A stretch of 35,539 bases of DNA from Nostoc sp. 106C (GCF_002154725.1 NZ_MTAW01000107.1:1-35539); one strand, 5' to 3'. Counted from the first letter of the stretch, positions 24,074 through 32,887 are shown. Made by a program: numbers and translations. Notes: a model not told the origin generated them from the letters alone.

Positions 24074-24225
24074 CGTTCCCACCCGTCACCAATAACCTCG
24101 ATCGCTCAGGATATAACCTCTTAACAGTCGACGTGCATTGAGATTTTTATGAGGCGATCGCCCAAGCCGCACAATTGCACCCACTCCAAACTGAAGAAGC
24201 AAATTGTGAGGAAACGTTGTTGGGC
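24068..24225 (+). other. attC-like recombination site candidate
   Basis: Begins GCCTAAC (24068-24074, RYYYAAC pattern, containing the kinase stop codon) and ends GTTGGGC (24219-24225, GTTRRRY pattern). The ends are partly complementary (GCCTAACGTTCCC against the complement of GGAAACGTTGTTGGGC). At 158 bp it is longer than the usual attC range. No integrase gene is in the window. Confidence 0.35.
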
Positions 24226-24301
24226 GCAATACCCATACACTCTTGGAACCGATACAGGTATACTACGATTAGTTTATCGACAAATAGTATTATACAAAGT
24301 G

Positions 24302-24889
24302 ATGGCTTTATACCCGGCTGTTACCAATCAAGCAAGTAAAAATACTAAGCAGATTTTTACCCGCAAGTCATTCTTACCAGAACATCAAAGTCTTCTTTGG
24401 AAAATTGAAACAGGCTTTGTTCGGACTTTTACATATTTAGAAGATGGCACGACTGTAGCTTTGGGATTGTGGGGACCAGGAGATATCGTTGGTAAAAGTT
24501 TATCTAGGTTAGAACCCTATCAGATAGAGTGCTTAACTAAAGTGGAGGCAAAAATATTACCTTTAGATGAATGGGAGCAACCTACACAAACTTTACTTAC
24601 TCACATTCAACAGGCTGAAGAATTGATGGTGATTCGTAGCTATAAAAAGGTAGACACCATGCTAATTAAATTATTATCATGGTTATCCCAAAAATTCGGT
24701 TCAGAAGTTGAGAAAGGACGTTTAATAGATATGCGTCTAACTCATGAAGACCTCGCCGAAATATTAGGTTCAACTCGCGTGACAATCACTCGTGTTCTGG
24801 GGCAATTTGAGCAGGAGGGCTTGATTGATCGTCTCTCGCTGCATCGTATTGTGCTGCGAGAAGAAGAAATTTGGTACTACGAGATTTAA
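24302..24889 (+). CDS. Crp/Fnr family transcriptional regulator (short form)
   Basis: 195 residues from ATG 24302. The N-terminal domain is a shortened cyclic-nucleotide-binding-like beta-roll (GFVRTFTYLEDGTTVALGLWGPGDIVG), then a dimerisation helix (about 95-130), then a Crp-type helix-turn-helix (about 147-172, THEDLAEILGSTRVTITRVLGQFEQEG). The expected phosphate-binding Arg-Ser of true cAMP receptors is not evident, so the ligand is unknown. A longer reading from 24149 adds 51 non-homologous residues derived from repeat-like sequence and is rejected. Likely autonomous; target genes cannot be named. Confidence 0.85.
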   Translation: MALYPAVTNQASKNTKQIFTRKSFLPEHQSLLWKIETGFVRTFTYLEDGTTVALGLWGPGDIVGKSLSRLEPYQIECLTKVEAKILPLDEWEQPTQTLLTHIQQAEELMVIRSYKKVDTMLIKLLSWLSQKFGSEVEKGRLIDMRLTHEDLAEILGSTRVTITRVLGQFEQEGLIDRLSLHRIVLREEEIWYYEI

Positions 24890-25312
24890 AGCGGACACAA
24901 CGAATTGATGAAATATTAATCTTTTACCTCCTACCTGGGAAATTGAACATAGGGTCTTGGGGATTGGGAAAGAAATGCGGCGAGGCGAATAGAGTTTCTC
25001 GACCTAGGCGGTTGCAATCTTCGGAGCGTCAAGCCTTTTTCTAAGGGAGACGTTGTGCGTAGCTTGCTTTCCCCTAGGAGTAAGGCATAGCTTCGCTTAG
25101 AGCCAAGAAATTAGATTTTCGTGAATGGTTATCTTGAAAATAGGCAAGTCCCCAATCTGCCTCAATTCCTCATATAATCAAGGTTTCTCTTGCTGGTGAC
25201 GGCTCCATCTTCCTTTGATGGAAGCAAGCAGCGTCGTTGGCGAAGAAAGCATTAAAATACATTAAGTAATTTGCTCTTTTAACCTTGGTTGCTTTTTCAG
25301 CAAAGATAGTAT
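24890..25312. other. Intergenic region upstream of lepA
   Basis: About 420 bases with no gene. Contains the palindrome at 25034-25085 and a small CCATC/GATGG hairpin near 25206-25222. The lepA promoter should lie in the last 100 bases, but no confident boxes are seen. Confidence 0.5.
25034..25085. repeat. Interspersed palindrome (CCTTACTCC...GGGGAA family)
   Basis: Left arm CCTTTTTCTAAGGGAG pairs imperfectly with right arm TTCCCCTAGGAGTAAGG. The interior resembles the other CGTAGCGTCTC-type repeats of this window. Confidence 0.6.
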
Positions 25313-27124
25313 ATGACTGACGTTCCCGCAGTTCGCATTCGCAATTTTTGTATTATTGCTCACATAGACCACGGGAAATCCACCCTTGCCGATCGCTTAC
25401 TCCAAGCCACTGGTACTGTTGAAGATCGGCAGATGAAGGAACAGTTTCTCGATAATATGGATCTGGAACGGGAGCGCGGCATTACCATTAAGCTGCAAGC
25501 TGCCCGAATGAACTACAAAGCTAAAGATGGTCAGCAGTATGTGCTGAACTTAATTGATACGCCAGGGCACGTGGATTTTTCTTATGAAGTGTCACGCTCT
25601 CTTGCTGCTTGCGAAGGAGCGCTGTTAGTGGTAGATGCTTCCCAAGGCGTAGAAGCACAAACTTTGGCTAATGTCTATTTGGCTTTGGAACATAACCTGG
25701 AAATTATTCCAGTGTTGAATAAAATCGATTTGCCAGGAGCAGATCCAGATAGAGTTATTGGTGAAATTGAAGAAATTATCGGTTTAGATTGCAGCGGTGC
25801 AATTTTAGCCTCAGCCAAAGAGGGTATTGGCATTGATGAGATTTTAGAAGCAATTGTCGAGCGCATACCGCCAGCCCCCAATACTGTAGATCAGCGCTTA
25901 CGGGCATTGATTTTTGATAGCTACTACGACAGCTACCGAGGAGTAATTGTTTACTTCCGGGTAATGGATGGTAGCCTGAAAAAAGGCGATCGCATTTATT
26001 TAATGGCATCGGAAAAAGAATATGAAATTGACGAGTTAGGCGTTCTTTCTCCTACTCAAAAGCAAGTTGACGAACTGCACGCTGGGGAAGTAGGTTATTT
26101 GGCAGCCGCAATTAAAGCTGTAGCCGACGCGCGGGTAGGAGATACAATTACTCTTGCCAACGCCAAAGCCCCAGACGCTTTACCTGGTTACACAGAAGCA
26201 AACCCAATGGTCTTTTGTGGGATGTTCCCCATTGATGCTGACCAATTTGAAGACTTGCGGGAAGCCCTAGAAAAGCTCAGACTCAATGATGCGGCGCTAC
26301 ACTACGAACCCGAAACTTCTAGCGCAATGGGATTTGGTTTCCGTTGTGGGTTCTTGGGTTTGTTGCACATGGAAATTGTCCAAGAACGCTTAGAAAGGGA
26401 ATACAACTTAGATTTAATTATTACAGCTCCTTCAGTAGTTTATAGGGTGACGACTGTGAAGGGCGAGGAACTGTACATAGATAATCCTAGCCATTTACCC
26501 TCTCCTAACGAGCGCGAAAAAATTGAGGAGCCTTACGTTAAGGTAGAAATGATTACACCTGAAACTTACGTCGGCACTTTGATGGAATTGTCCCAAAACC
26601 GCCGGGGTATTTTCAAGGATATGAAATATCTTACCCAAGGACGAACCACGCTAACATACGAGCTGCCTTTGGCAGAAGTCGTTACTGACTTTTTTGACCA
26701 GATGAAATCGCGATCGCGTGGTTATGCCAGCATGGAATATCACCTGATTGGTTACCGCGAGAATCCTTTGGTGAAGCTGGATATCATGATTAATGGCGAT
26801 CCGGTGGATTCTTTGGCGATGATTGTGCATCGAGATAAAGCTTACAACGTCGGGCGCTCAATGGCAGAAAAGCTCAAAGAACTCATTCCCCGCCATCAAT
26901 TTAAAGTGCCAATTCAGGCGAGTATCGGCAGTAAAGTCATCGCCAGTGAACACATTCCCGCTTTGCGTAAAGACGTATTAGCTAAGTGCTACGGTGGTGA
27001 CATCAGCCGGAAGAAGAAACTTTTGCAAAAGCAAGCAAAAGGTAAAAAGCGGATGAAATCTGTCGGTACGGTGGATGTTCCCCAGGAAGCGTTTATGGCA
27101 GTACTGCGCCTGGATCAAAGCTAA
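25313..27124 (+). CDS. lepA: Elongation factor 4 (LepA)
   Basis: Ribosome-associated GTPase that can back-translocate stalled ribosomes. 603 residues, the usual length. G1 is AHIDHGKST (16-24), G2 lies around RERGITIK, G3 is DTPGHVD, G4 is NKID and G5 is SAKEG. The later domains contain the LepA-specific [26 protein letters not shown] block and the basic C-terminal tail [22 protein letters not shown]. The start has no strong Shine-Dalgarno, common in cyanobacteria. Followed by a hairpin that probably terminates the transcript. Confidence 0.97.
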   Translation: MTDVPAVRIRNFCIIAHIDHGKSTLADRLLQATGTVEDRQMKEQFLDNMDLERERGITIKLQAARMNYKAKDGQQYVLNLIDTPGHVDFSYEVSRSLAACEGALLVVDASQGVEAQTLANVYLALEHNLEIIPVLNKIDLPGADPDRVIGEIEEIIGLDCSGAILASAKEGIGIDEILEAIVERIPPAPNTVDQRLRALIFDSYYDSYRGVIVYFRVMDGSLKKGDRIYLMASEKEYEIDELGVLSPTQKQVDELHAGEVGYLAAAIKAVADARVGDTITLANAKAPDALPGYTEANPMVFCGMFPIDADQFEDLREALEKLRLNDAALHYEPETSSAMGFGFRCGFLGLLHMEIVQERLEREYNLDLIITAPSVVYRVTTVKGEELYIDNPSHLPSPNEREKIEEPYVKVEMITPETYVGTLMELSQNRRGIFKDMKYLTQGRTTLTYELPLAEVVTDFFDQMKSRSRGYASMEYHLIGYRENPLVKLDIMINGDPVDSLAMIVHRDKAYNVGRSMAEKLKELIPRHQFKVPIQASIGSKVIASEHIPALRKDVLAKCYGGDISRKKKLLQKQAKGKKRMKSVGTVDVPQEAFMAVLRLDQS

Positions 27125-27588
27125 TTCTAGTAGTGCCAAGTTAAGGGTCAAGAGGAGCCAGTGCGTTGCTGTGAGCGCAATTCGCTTGGAATAGTCCTCA
27201 AACTAAAGCCTGTAGTTATATCAACAAAGCCTGACAACCCAGGCTTTGTTCGTATAGCCGCACCGTTGAGGATGTGGACTTTTGGGAAACGAATGGTATT
27301 GCCTTGTCTCCTCTGCTTGCAATTGAAATCAGTTTTTTAATTAATATTATTGATTTTTTATTACCAAAGTTTCTTTACTATCACCAATTAAAACCTGCTA
27401 ACAATAAAGCAATATAAAGGCTAGCTTGATATTAACTTTCCTAAAATTTATCAGAATTTGCTGACTATATCTGTAGAGATTTATATTTTGGGCATTTGTG
27501 TGGACTTGCTGTATTATGACAAGTCATTGAATCTAGATTTATCTAACTATGAAAATTTGGCTTTGCTAATTTTTACATTTTGGGAGTA
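27125..27588. other. AT-rich gap after lepA
   Basis: Apart from the hairpin at 27223-27250 I see no gene. It should contain the promoter for the micropeptide and glycosyltransferase genes. Confidence 0.45.
27223..27250 (+). terminator. Hairpin downstream of lepA
   Basis: Perfect 11-bp stem AACAAAGCCTG/CAGGCTTTGTT around a 6-base loop, 100 bases past the lepA stop. Only a short T stretch follows. Confidence 0.6.
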
Positions 27589-27681
27589 ATGGCGAAAAAA
27601 ATGTTAAGAAATTTGACATTTTTAGTATATGTACTCACTGTAATTGTCACACTTGTACCTTTAGATAAATATAGTTTTTAG
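27589..27681 (+). CDS. Candidate 30-residue membrane micropeptide
   Basis: ATG with GGGAG four to eight bases upstream opens a 31-codon frame. A basic start (MAKKMLRN) is followed by one hydrophobic span (LTFLVYVLTVIVTLVPL) and a short polar tail (DKYSF). Size and layout resemble the small single-span subunits or regulators of cyanobacterial membrane complexes, but I do not recognise it as any Psb, Psa, Pet or Ycf protein. It ends 37 bases before the glycosyltransferase start. The surrounding DNA is AT-rich, so chance is possible. Confidence 0.45.
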   Translation: MAKKMLRNLTFLVYVLTVIVTLVPLDKYSF

Positions 27682-27718
27682 CTATTTAATATTTGTAAAA
27701 CATTGGGGAGTCTAGTAA

Positions 27719-28909
27719 ATGAAGATACTGGTATTGAGTTGGGAGTTTCCACCAAGAATAGTTGGCGGTATAGCTCGTCATGTGGGGGAGTTATACCCAG
27801 AACTGGTAAAGCTAGGACATGAAATCCACTTGATTACTGTGGAACATGGTCACGCATCAATGTACGAATTAGTAGAGGGAGTTCATGTACATCGAGTGCC
27901 AGTAGCTGCTAGTAGAGACTTTTTTCATTGGATAGTAAACTTGAATGACAGCATGGGGCATCATGGTGGGAAGTTGATGCTGGAAGAAGGCCCATTTGAT
28001 TTAATCCATGCTCATGATTGGTTAGTAGGTGATGCAGCGATCGCTTTAAAGCATAACTTTAAAGTACCTTTAATTGCGACAATTCACGCTACCGAATACG
28101 GGCGCTATAACGGCATTCATACTGATACCCAACGCTATATCAGTGGTAAAGAAAACTTGTTAGCTTTTAATGCTTGGCGAGTTATCGTTTGTAGCGAATA
28201 CATGCGCCGGGAAGTAGAACGAGCGCTACACAGCCCTTGGGACAAAATTGATGTGATCTTTAATGGTATTCGGCCAGAAAAGAAACAGCACCATGAAGAT
28301 TTTCATGCTCCAGCTTTTCGTCGCCAATTTGCTGAAGACCATGAAAAAATTGTTTATTATGTTGGGCGCATGACTTATGAAAAGGGTGTACCTTTATTAC
28401 TCAATGCTGCTCCCAAGGTACTTAGTGAAATGGATGGTAATGTCAAATTTGTGATTGTTGGTGGTGGCAATACCGACCATCTCAAGCGTCAGGCTTGGGA
28501 TTTAGGAATTTGGCATAAATGCTATTTTACAGGCTTTCTCTCTGATGAATACTTAGATAAATTTCAGACAGTAGCCGACTGTGCCGTTTTCCCCAGCCTT
28601 TACGAACCCTTTGGTATTGTTGCTTTAGAAAGCTTTGCTTCTCGTGTTCCCGTAGTAGTATCTGACACTGGTGGTTTTCCAGAAGTAGTGCAACACACCA
28701 AAACAGGCATTGTTACCTGGGTGAACAGTCCCGATTCGATTGCTTGGGGAATTTTAGAGGTGTTGAAAAATCCAGGTTATCGGCAATGGCTGATTGATAA
28801 TGCTTATGAGGATTTAGAGCGCCGCTTCAGATGGCCAAAATTAGCTCAACAAACAGAGGCAGTATATCAGCGAGTTGTGCAAGAGCGATCGCAAGCCAAC
28901 TGGTTTTAA
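27719..28909 (+). CDS. Glycosyltransferase family 4
   Basis: 396 residues, GT-B fold. The N-terminal domain starts MKILVLSWEFPPRIVGGIARHV with the glycine-rich loop of glycogen-synthase-like enzymes. HAHDWL (97-102) and CSEYMRREV follow. The C-terminal domain has YYVGRMTYEKGV, then the donor-site motif EPFGIVALE (296-304, an E-x7-E retaining motif) and SDTGGFPEVV. This suggests an alpha-retaining transferase using a nucleotide sugar. The substrate is unknown; the start resembles starch/glycogen synthases, but the protein is shorter than GlgA. GGGGAG precedes the ATG. The cyanophycinase-like gene follows 149 bases later on the same strand. Confidence 0.9.
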   Translation: MKILVLSWEFPPRIVGGIARHVGELYPELVKLGHEIHLITVEHGHASMYELVEGVHVHRVPVAASRDFFHWIVNLNDSMGHHGGKLMLEEGPFDLIHAHDWLVGDAAIALKHNFKVPLIATIHATEYGRYNGIHTDTQRYISGKENLLAFNAWRVIVCSEYMRREVERALHSPWDKIDVIFNGIRPEKKQHHEDFHAPAFRRQFAEDHEKIVYYVGRMTYEKGVPLLLNAAPKVLSEMDGNVKFVIVGGGNTDHLKRQAWDLGIWHKCYFTGFLSDEYLDKFQTVADCAVFPSLYEPFGIVALESFASRVPVVVSDTGGFPEVVQHTKTGIVTWVNSPDSIAWGILEVLKNPGYRQWLIDNAYEDLERRFRWPKLAQQTEAVYQRVVQERSQANWF

Positions 28910-29058
28910 ATTACACAATCAACTTAAAATCCAGCAGAGAATAAAAGATTACTCTGCATTTTCGGCGTGAAAAAACAGTACAAGCCTTGTACGCTGGGAA
29001 TTACACCCCTTCTGGTGAGAGAGTAAGCAATAATTGCAGTTTGCACCAGAAGGTTAGC

Positions 29059-30114
29059 ATGACCAAGGCCTTTCCAAATATAGCAAAGTGGTTGAAGAAT
29101 GTAGGAACCATGTTGCTGAAGATGGGAACCTCCTTCATAACCCATATTACAGCAAACTTGAGAAGTTACTTTCAGGACATTACCGAGGATGTCCATTCTC
29201 CTTTATCGCCTTTACCATCCTCACCTTCTTTACCTTCCTTGGCTGGCCCTGTTCTTAGCTTGGGTGGAGGCGGACCTGATGTAGAGAACGCTATCCAGTG
29301 GATGATCAACGAGGTGAGGGGTTGTACTGACTGCGCCACTAAAGTCAATGTTGTAGTCATCCGTACATACGGGAATCATGATTACAATCGGATCATTAAT
29401 GCGATGAAAGGCGTCAAATCGGTAGAAACCTTGATTATTAGTAATCAGCAGGATGCCAACAAAGAAGAGATTGTTGCTAAAGTCCGAAATGCTGATGTAA
29501 TTTTCTTTGCTGGCGGTGACCAATGCCAATATATCCGCAAGTGGAAGAATACTAAGCTAGAGGCTGCTGTCAACTCAGTTTACGCCAGAGGTGGTGGCAT
29601 TGGTGGTACTAGCGCGGGTGCAATGATCCAAAGTGAATTTATCTACGATGCTTGCGCTTCTTCTGAAGTAGGGATTGAAACTAGAGATGCACTCGAAGAT
29701 CCTTACAAGGACATTACCTTCACTTACAACTTTTTCAAATGGAAGTATCTCAAGGGAACCATTGTAGACACCCACTTAGACAGGCGTAAAAGAATGGGTC
29801 GAATTATGGCTTTCATTGCCCGTCAAATTCAAGATGGCAAATCTCAAAGTGCTTTAGGGATAGCCATTAGCGAAGAAACTTCGGTAGTTGTGGATAAATA
29901 TGGTATGGCAAAGGTAATCGGAAGAGGTGCGGCATATTTTGTACTCGGAGATCATCCGCCAGAGGTATGCAAACCCCGCACTCCTTTGACATTTTCCGAC
30001 TACAAAATTTGGCGAATTCGCAGGGGTGATAGCTTCGACCTGAAAAATATTCCCACAAGGGGTTATTATCTCAGGAGTGTCAAGCGGGGAAGGATTAGTT
30101 CAGATCCTTATTGA
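29059..30114 (+). CDS. Cyanophycinase-like peptidase (family S51)
   Basis: 351 residues from ATG 29059, with AGAAGG upstream; an earlier in-frame start at 28987 is less likely. The core matches peptidase family S51: FFAGGDQ (149-155), nucleophile elbow GGTSAGA with Ser185, DTHLDRRKR with His239, and a Glu in GIAISEETSV (about 272). The Ser-His-Glu triad and the substrate-site Gln and Arg of cyanophycinase thus appear present. The N-terminus is unusual: about 45 residues of helical sequence and then a Pro/Ser-rich linker (SPLSPLPSSPSLPSLAG) before the catalytic domain. No cyanophycin synthetase gene is nearby, so cyanophycin may not be the substrate. Confidence 0.85.
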   Translation: MTKAFPNIAKWLKNVGTMLLKMGTSFITHITANLRSYFQDITEDVHSPLSPLPSSPSLPSLAGPVLSLGGGGPDVENAIQWMINEVRGCTDCATKVNVVVIRTYGNHDYNRIINAMKGVKSVETLIISNQQDANKEEIVAKVRNADVIFFAGGDQCQYIRKWKNTKLEAAVNSVYARGGGIGGTSAGAMIQSEFIYDACASSEVGIETRDALEDPYKDITFTYNFFKWKYLKGTIVDTHLDRRKRMGRIMAFIARQIQDGKSQSALGIAISEETSVVVDKYGMAKVIGRGAAYFVLGDHPPEVCKPRTPLTFSDYKIWRIRRGDSFDLKNIPTRGYYLRSVKRGRISSDPY

Positions 30115-30129
30115 AAAATGGGCATAGGG

Positions 30130-30205
30130 CATGTAAGAGAGATGGGGCAGAGAGGGAAGATGAGGAGATGGGGAAGAAAATTCCCACACTCCCTCATCTC
30201 CCTTG
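30130..30205. repeat. G-rich interspersed repeat
   Basis: GAGATGGGG...GAGGAGATGGGGAAG followed by CCCACACTCCCTCATCTCCC, a palindrome-like repeat between convergent genes. Same type as the in-frame copy at 22016-22104. May terminate both transcripts. Confidence 0.65.
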
Positions 30206-30218
30206 TCCCCCTGCCTGT

Positions 30219-31385
30219 TCACACCAGGGTGGTCTGCTTGCGTAAACTTTGAATTGTGGCGATCGCGTGTTTTGCTACAATATCAATCTCCTCTGGGGTA
30301 TTGAAGCGTCCAATGCCAAACCGGACTGACGCATACGCTAGCTGTTGTGAATGTCCCAAGGCAGTGAGAACATGGGAAGGTGCTGTGTTTGCCGACGTAC
30401 AAGCAGAACCAGAAGAAATCGCCATCACTGACTGTAATCCCAAGCCAAGTGCGGCCCCATCTACCCCCTCTACACTGATATTCAGGTTTCCCGCTAGCCG
30501 CTGGATAGGATGTCCGTTGAGATGAACTCCTTCTATTGGTGAAAGCTGATCCCAAAGTTTTTGCTTGAGTTCTGTGAGGCGTTGGTTTTCTGTCGCCTGT
30601 TCTGCTAAAGCAATTTCCACAGCTTTACCAAACCCGACGATTTGCGGTGTATACAAAGTCCCAGAACGCATTCCCCGTTCATGTCCACCGCCATGCTGCT
30701 GGGGGGCTAACTGGACTCTGGGATTGCGTCTGCGAACATATAAAGCACCGATGCCTTTGGGTCCGTATACCTTATGTGCAGTAAGTGACATTAAGTCAAT
30801 TTTTTGTGCTTGCACATCTAAAGGAATTTTACCAATAGCTTGGGCGGCATCGGTGTGGAAAATGATATTGCGATCGCGGCACATTTCCCCAATTTCTGTT
30901 AAAGGCTGCAACACCCCAATTTCGTTATTTGCAGCCATCACCGATACCAAAATTGTCTCAGGACGCAAAGCTTTTTCTAACTCAGTTAAATCAATTAATC
31001 CATCTTTTTGGACTGGGAGAACCGTAATTTCAAAACCCAGAGTTTTTAAATACGCGTAAGGGTCAAGAACCGCCTTATGTTCCGTAGCAACTGTAATAAT
31101 ATGCTGCCCTTTTTGAAAATATGCTTCTGCTACACCTTTAATCGCTAAATTATTAGCTTCTGTAGCACCACTAGTAAAAACAATCTCTTCTGGTGTTGCG
31201 TTGATTGCTGCTGCTAAAATTTCCCGTGTTTGTTTAACAGCTGCTTCTGCTTCCCAACCGTAAACATGACTAATACTCGATGGATTGCCAAACTTTTCGG
31301 TGAAATAAGGTAGCATTGCTGCTAATACTCGTTCATCGACGGGGGTCGTAGCGTGGCAATCTAGGTAGATAGGGCGAATAGACAT
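30219..31385 (-). CDS. Cysteine desulfurase (NifS/IscS family)
   Basis: PLP enzyme that takes sulfur from cysteine for Fe-S clusters and other thio-cofactors. 388 residues, usual length. His103 (ATEHKA), the HTDAAQ strand, PLP-binding Lys205 (SLTAHKVYGPKG) and the sulfur-carrying Cys329 in SSGSACTSA are all present; the long active-site loop places it in group I (NifS/IscS). The start lies 2 bases after the stop of the upstream nuclease-like gene, so translational coupling is likely. No nif or isc cluster genes are in the window, so whether it serves housekeeping or nitrogen fixation is open. Confidence 0.94.
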   Translation of the reverse strand: MSIRPIYLDCHATTPVDERVLAAMLPYFTEKFGNPSSISHVYGWEAEAAVKQTREILAAAINATPEEIVFTSGATEANNLAIKGVAEAYFQKGQHIITVATEHKAVLDPYAYLKTLGFEITVLPVQKDGLIDLTELEKALRPETILVSVMAANNEIGVLQPLTEIGEMCRDRNIIFHTDAAQAIGKIPLDVQAQKIDLMSLTAHKVYGPKGIGALYVRRRNPRVQLAPQQHGGGHERGMRSGTLYTPQIVGFGKAVEIALAEQATENQRLTELKQKLWDQLSPIEGVHLNGHPIQRLAGNLNISVEGVDGAALGLGLQSVMAISSGSACTSANTAPSHVLTALGHSQQLAYASVRFGIGRFNTPEEIDIVAKHAIATIQSLRKQTTLV

Positions 31386-31387
31386 AA

Positions 31388-32014
31388 TTAACTTAAAGCT
31401 TGACTTAATTTTTTTAATACTCGGATAATTTTATATAGTTCGTTATCGCGTTTGGATAAAGTGAATTTATCAGATAAAGCATACTCAGATTTATCTTGCT
31501 TGATTAGCTTGATAAATTGGAAATCTTCTCCATTAGTTACACATCCAAACACAGGTTTTTCTGGGTGAGGATTAGCCAGCATATAAGCCAGCGCTTGGGG
31601 TATGGCTTCTAAAAGTGAAAAACTAGCTCTTTTTGATTTAACAACTAACAACCACAGTTGTTCTTGGATTACTAAAACATCAATTCTACCTCTAATTACT
31701 TCTCCTTCATCCTCAATAGCAATTTCTATTGATTCCTCACTTTTAATAAAGAAAGGTTCGTCATAAAATCCAGCTAAACTGAGTAAGGGAGATAATACCA
31801 CCATTTTGACCGCTTCTTCCAATAAAGGATGACGTTTAACTAAACGCAAAAAATGAAGTTTAACTCGGTCTAGATATTGCTTTTCTATGTCTGTGATTTC
31901 TGGTAGATGGTCAAACCACTCTGGAAAAAAATCTTCACTTTCAGACTGTTGCAAAGCAAATCTATCTTCTAAATAAGCAAGACCGACATTTTGCGCTTGG
32001 ATAACTTCAACCAT
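31388..32014 (-). CDS. PD-(D/E)XK-like protein, catalytic Glu replaced by Lys
   Basis: 208 residues, of the family often labelled 'restriction endonuclease subunit R' in cyanobacteria although it lacks a helicase domain. The N-terminal half is helical (MVEVIQAQNVGLAYLEDRF... and FDHLPEITDIEKQYLDRVK). The core reads RGRIDVLVIQ-EQLWLLVVKSKRA. The paralogue 186 bases upstream has ESK where this one has KSK, so the D...E-x-K metal site seems destroyed here. Nucleic-acid binding may remain. The gene is 2 bases from the cysteine desulfurase start. It probably arose by tandem duplication, and one copy has diverged. Confidence 0.8.
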   Translation of the reverse strand: MVEVIQAQNVGLAYLEDRFALQQSESEDFFPEWFDHLPEITDIEKQYLDRVKLHFLRLVKRHPLLEEAVKMVVLSPLLSLAGFYDEPFFIKSEESIEIAIEDEGEVIRGRIDVLVIQEQLWLLVVKSKRASFSLLEAIPQALAYMLANPHPEKPVFGCVTNGEDFQFIKLIKQDKSEYALSDKFTLSKRDNELYKIIRVLKKLSQALS

Positions 32015-32043
32015 AGTTAATAAGAGCTAGAGCAAACAGACAT

Positions 32044-32197
32044 ATAGCAATCCGATTTGATTTTTGAAATGATACGTAGATACGTAGGGTGGGCAATGCC
32101 CACCACCAGTTGCTCCACTTGGGTAGACCCCTGCGTACCCGTCACTGGCTCTCCTACAGATACTTAGATTTTTTTAGAAATCAAATATGATTCCTAT
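32044..32197. mobile_element. MITE-like element between nuclease paralogues, 154 bp
   Basis: The outer 26 bases on each side are inverted repeats matching at about 21 of 26 positions (ATAGCAATCC... and ...GATTCCTAT). TATAG/CTATA at the tips suggests insertion at TA, as for IS630/Tc1-mariner-type elements. The interior includes a GGTGGGCAATGCCCACC palindrome and no coding sequence. It abuts the stop codon of the upstream paralogue. Confidence 0.7.
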
Positions 32198-32199
32198 AA

Positions 32200-32856
32200 T
32201 TAACTCAAAACTTGTCCTATTTTTTTTAATATATTCAAGACAATATATAATTCATTTTCGCTCCTATATAAGGTGAATCTATCTGATAATGCATACATTG
32301 GCTGATTTTTATTGCTGAGTTTTATAAATTGAAAATCTTCTCCATTTAGCACTAATGAATATACAGGCTCATCAGGGTTAGGAGCAGCTAGCATATAAGT
32401 AAGGGCTTGAGGAATTGCTTTAGCCAAGGAAAAAGCAGACCTTTTAGATTCAACTACCAGTAACCACAACTTATTTTGGATAACCAGTACATCAATTTTA
32501 CCTTTAATAATTTCTTTTTCCTCTGCTGTCTTGTCTGCATTACCTATAATGACATCTTCACTGATTTCTATATTTTCTTCTGTAGCAATGGAAAAAGGGT
32601 AATGATAAAAACCAGCTAAATCTAGTAAAGGAGACAATACTACTAATTTCACTGCATCTTCTAAAAGAGGAGCATTTTCCAGTAAGCTGACATAGTTAGC
32701 TTTAACTCTATCTAAATATTGTTTTTCTAATTCAGTTATCGTGGGTAAATTGTCAAACCACTCTATAAAAAATTGCTCATCTTCAGATTTATTAAGAGCA
32801 AAGTTTTCCTTTAGATAAGCGAGAGTAACATTTTGCCCTTGGATAATTTGAACCAT
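32200..32856 (-). CDS. PD-(D/E)XK-like protein (intact motif)
   Basis: 218 residues, a close paralogue of the protein at 31388-32014 over its whole length (same starting MV.(I/V)IQ.QNV..AYL, same YLDRVK, same C-terminal ILKK). Here the core keeps the D...E-x-K arrangement: KGKIDVLVIQ then LWLLVVESKRS. It also has a 9-residue insertion (ISEDVIIGNADK region) before the core. Such proteins are numerous in filamentous cyanobacteria; the fold suggests a nuclease, but the biological role is not known. No methyltransferase or specificity gene is near. Confidence 0.8.
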   Translation of the reverse strand: MVQIIQGQNVTLAYLKENFALNKSEDEQFFIEWFDNLPTITELEKQYLDRVKANYVSLLENAPLLEDAVKLVVLSPLLDLAGFYHYPFSIATEENIEISEDVIIGNADKTAEEKEIIKGKIDVLVIQNKLWLLVVESKRSAFSLAKAIPQALTYMLAAPNPDEPVYSLVLNGEDFQFIKLSNKNQPMYALSDRFTLYRSENELYIVLNILKKIGQVLS

Positions 32857-32887
32857 AGGTTATTGAAATTGCAACCTCTTCTTCATT

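Noticed and set aside
24149-24301. N-terminal extension of the Crp/Fnr gene from ATG 24149
   Set aside because: The added 51 residues are basic, unlike the family, and overlap the attC-like or repeat sequence; ATG 24302 begins the recognisable domain.
30219-32856. DNA phosphorothioation (Dnd-like) system from a cysteine desulfurase next to nuclease-like genes
   Set aside because: No DndB, DndC, DndD or DndE homologues are present, and these nuclease-like proteins are common next to unrelated genes.
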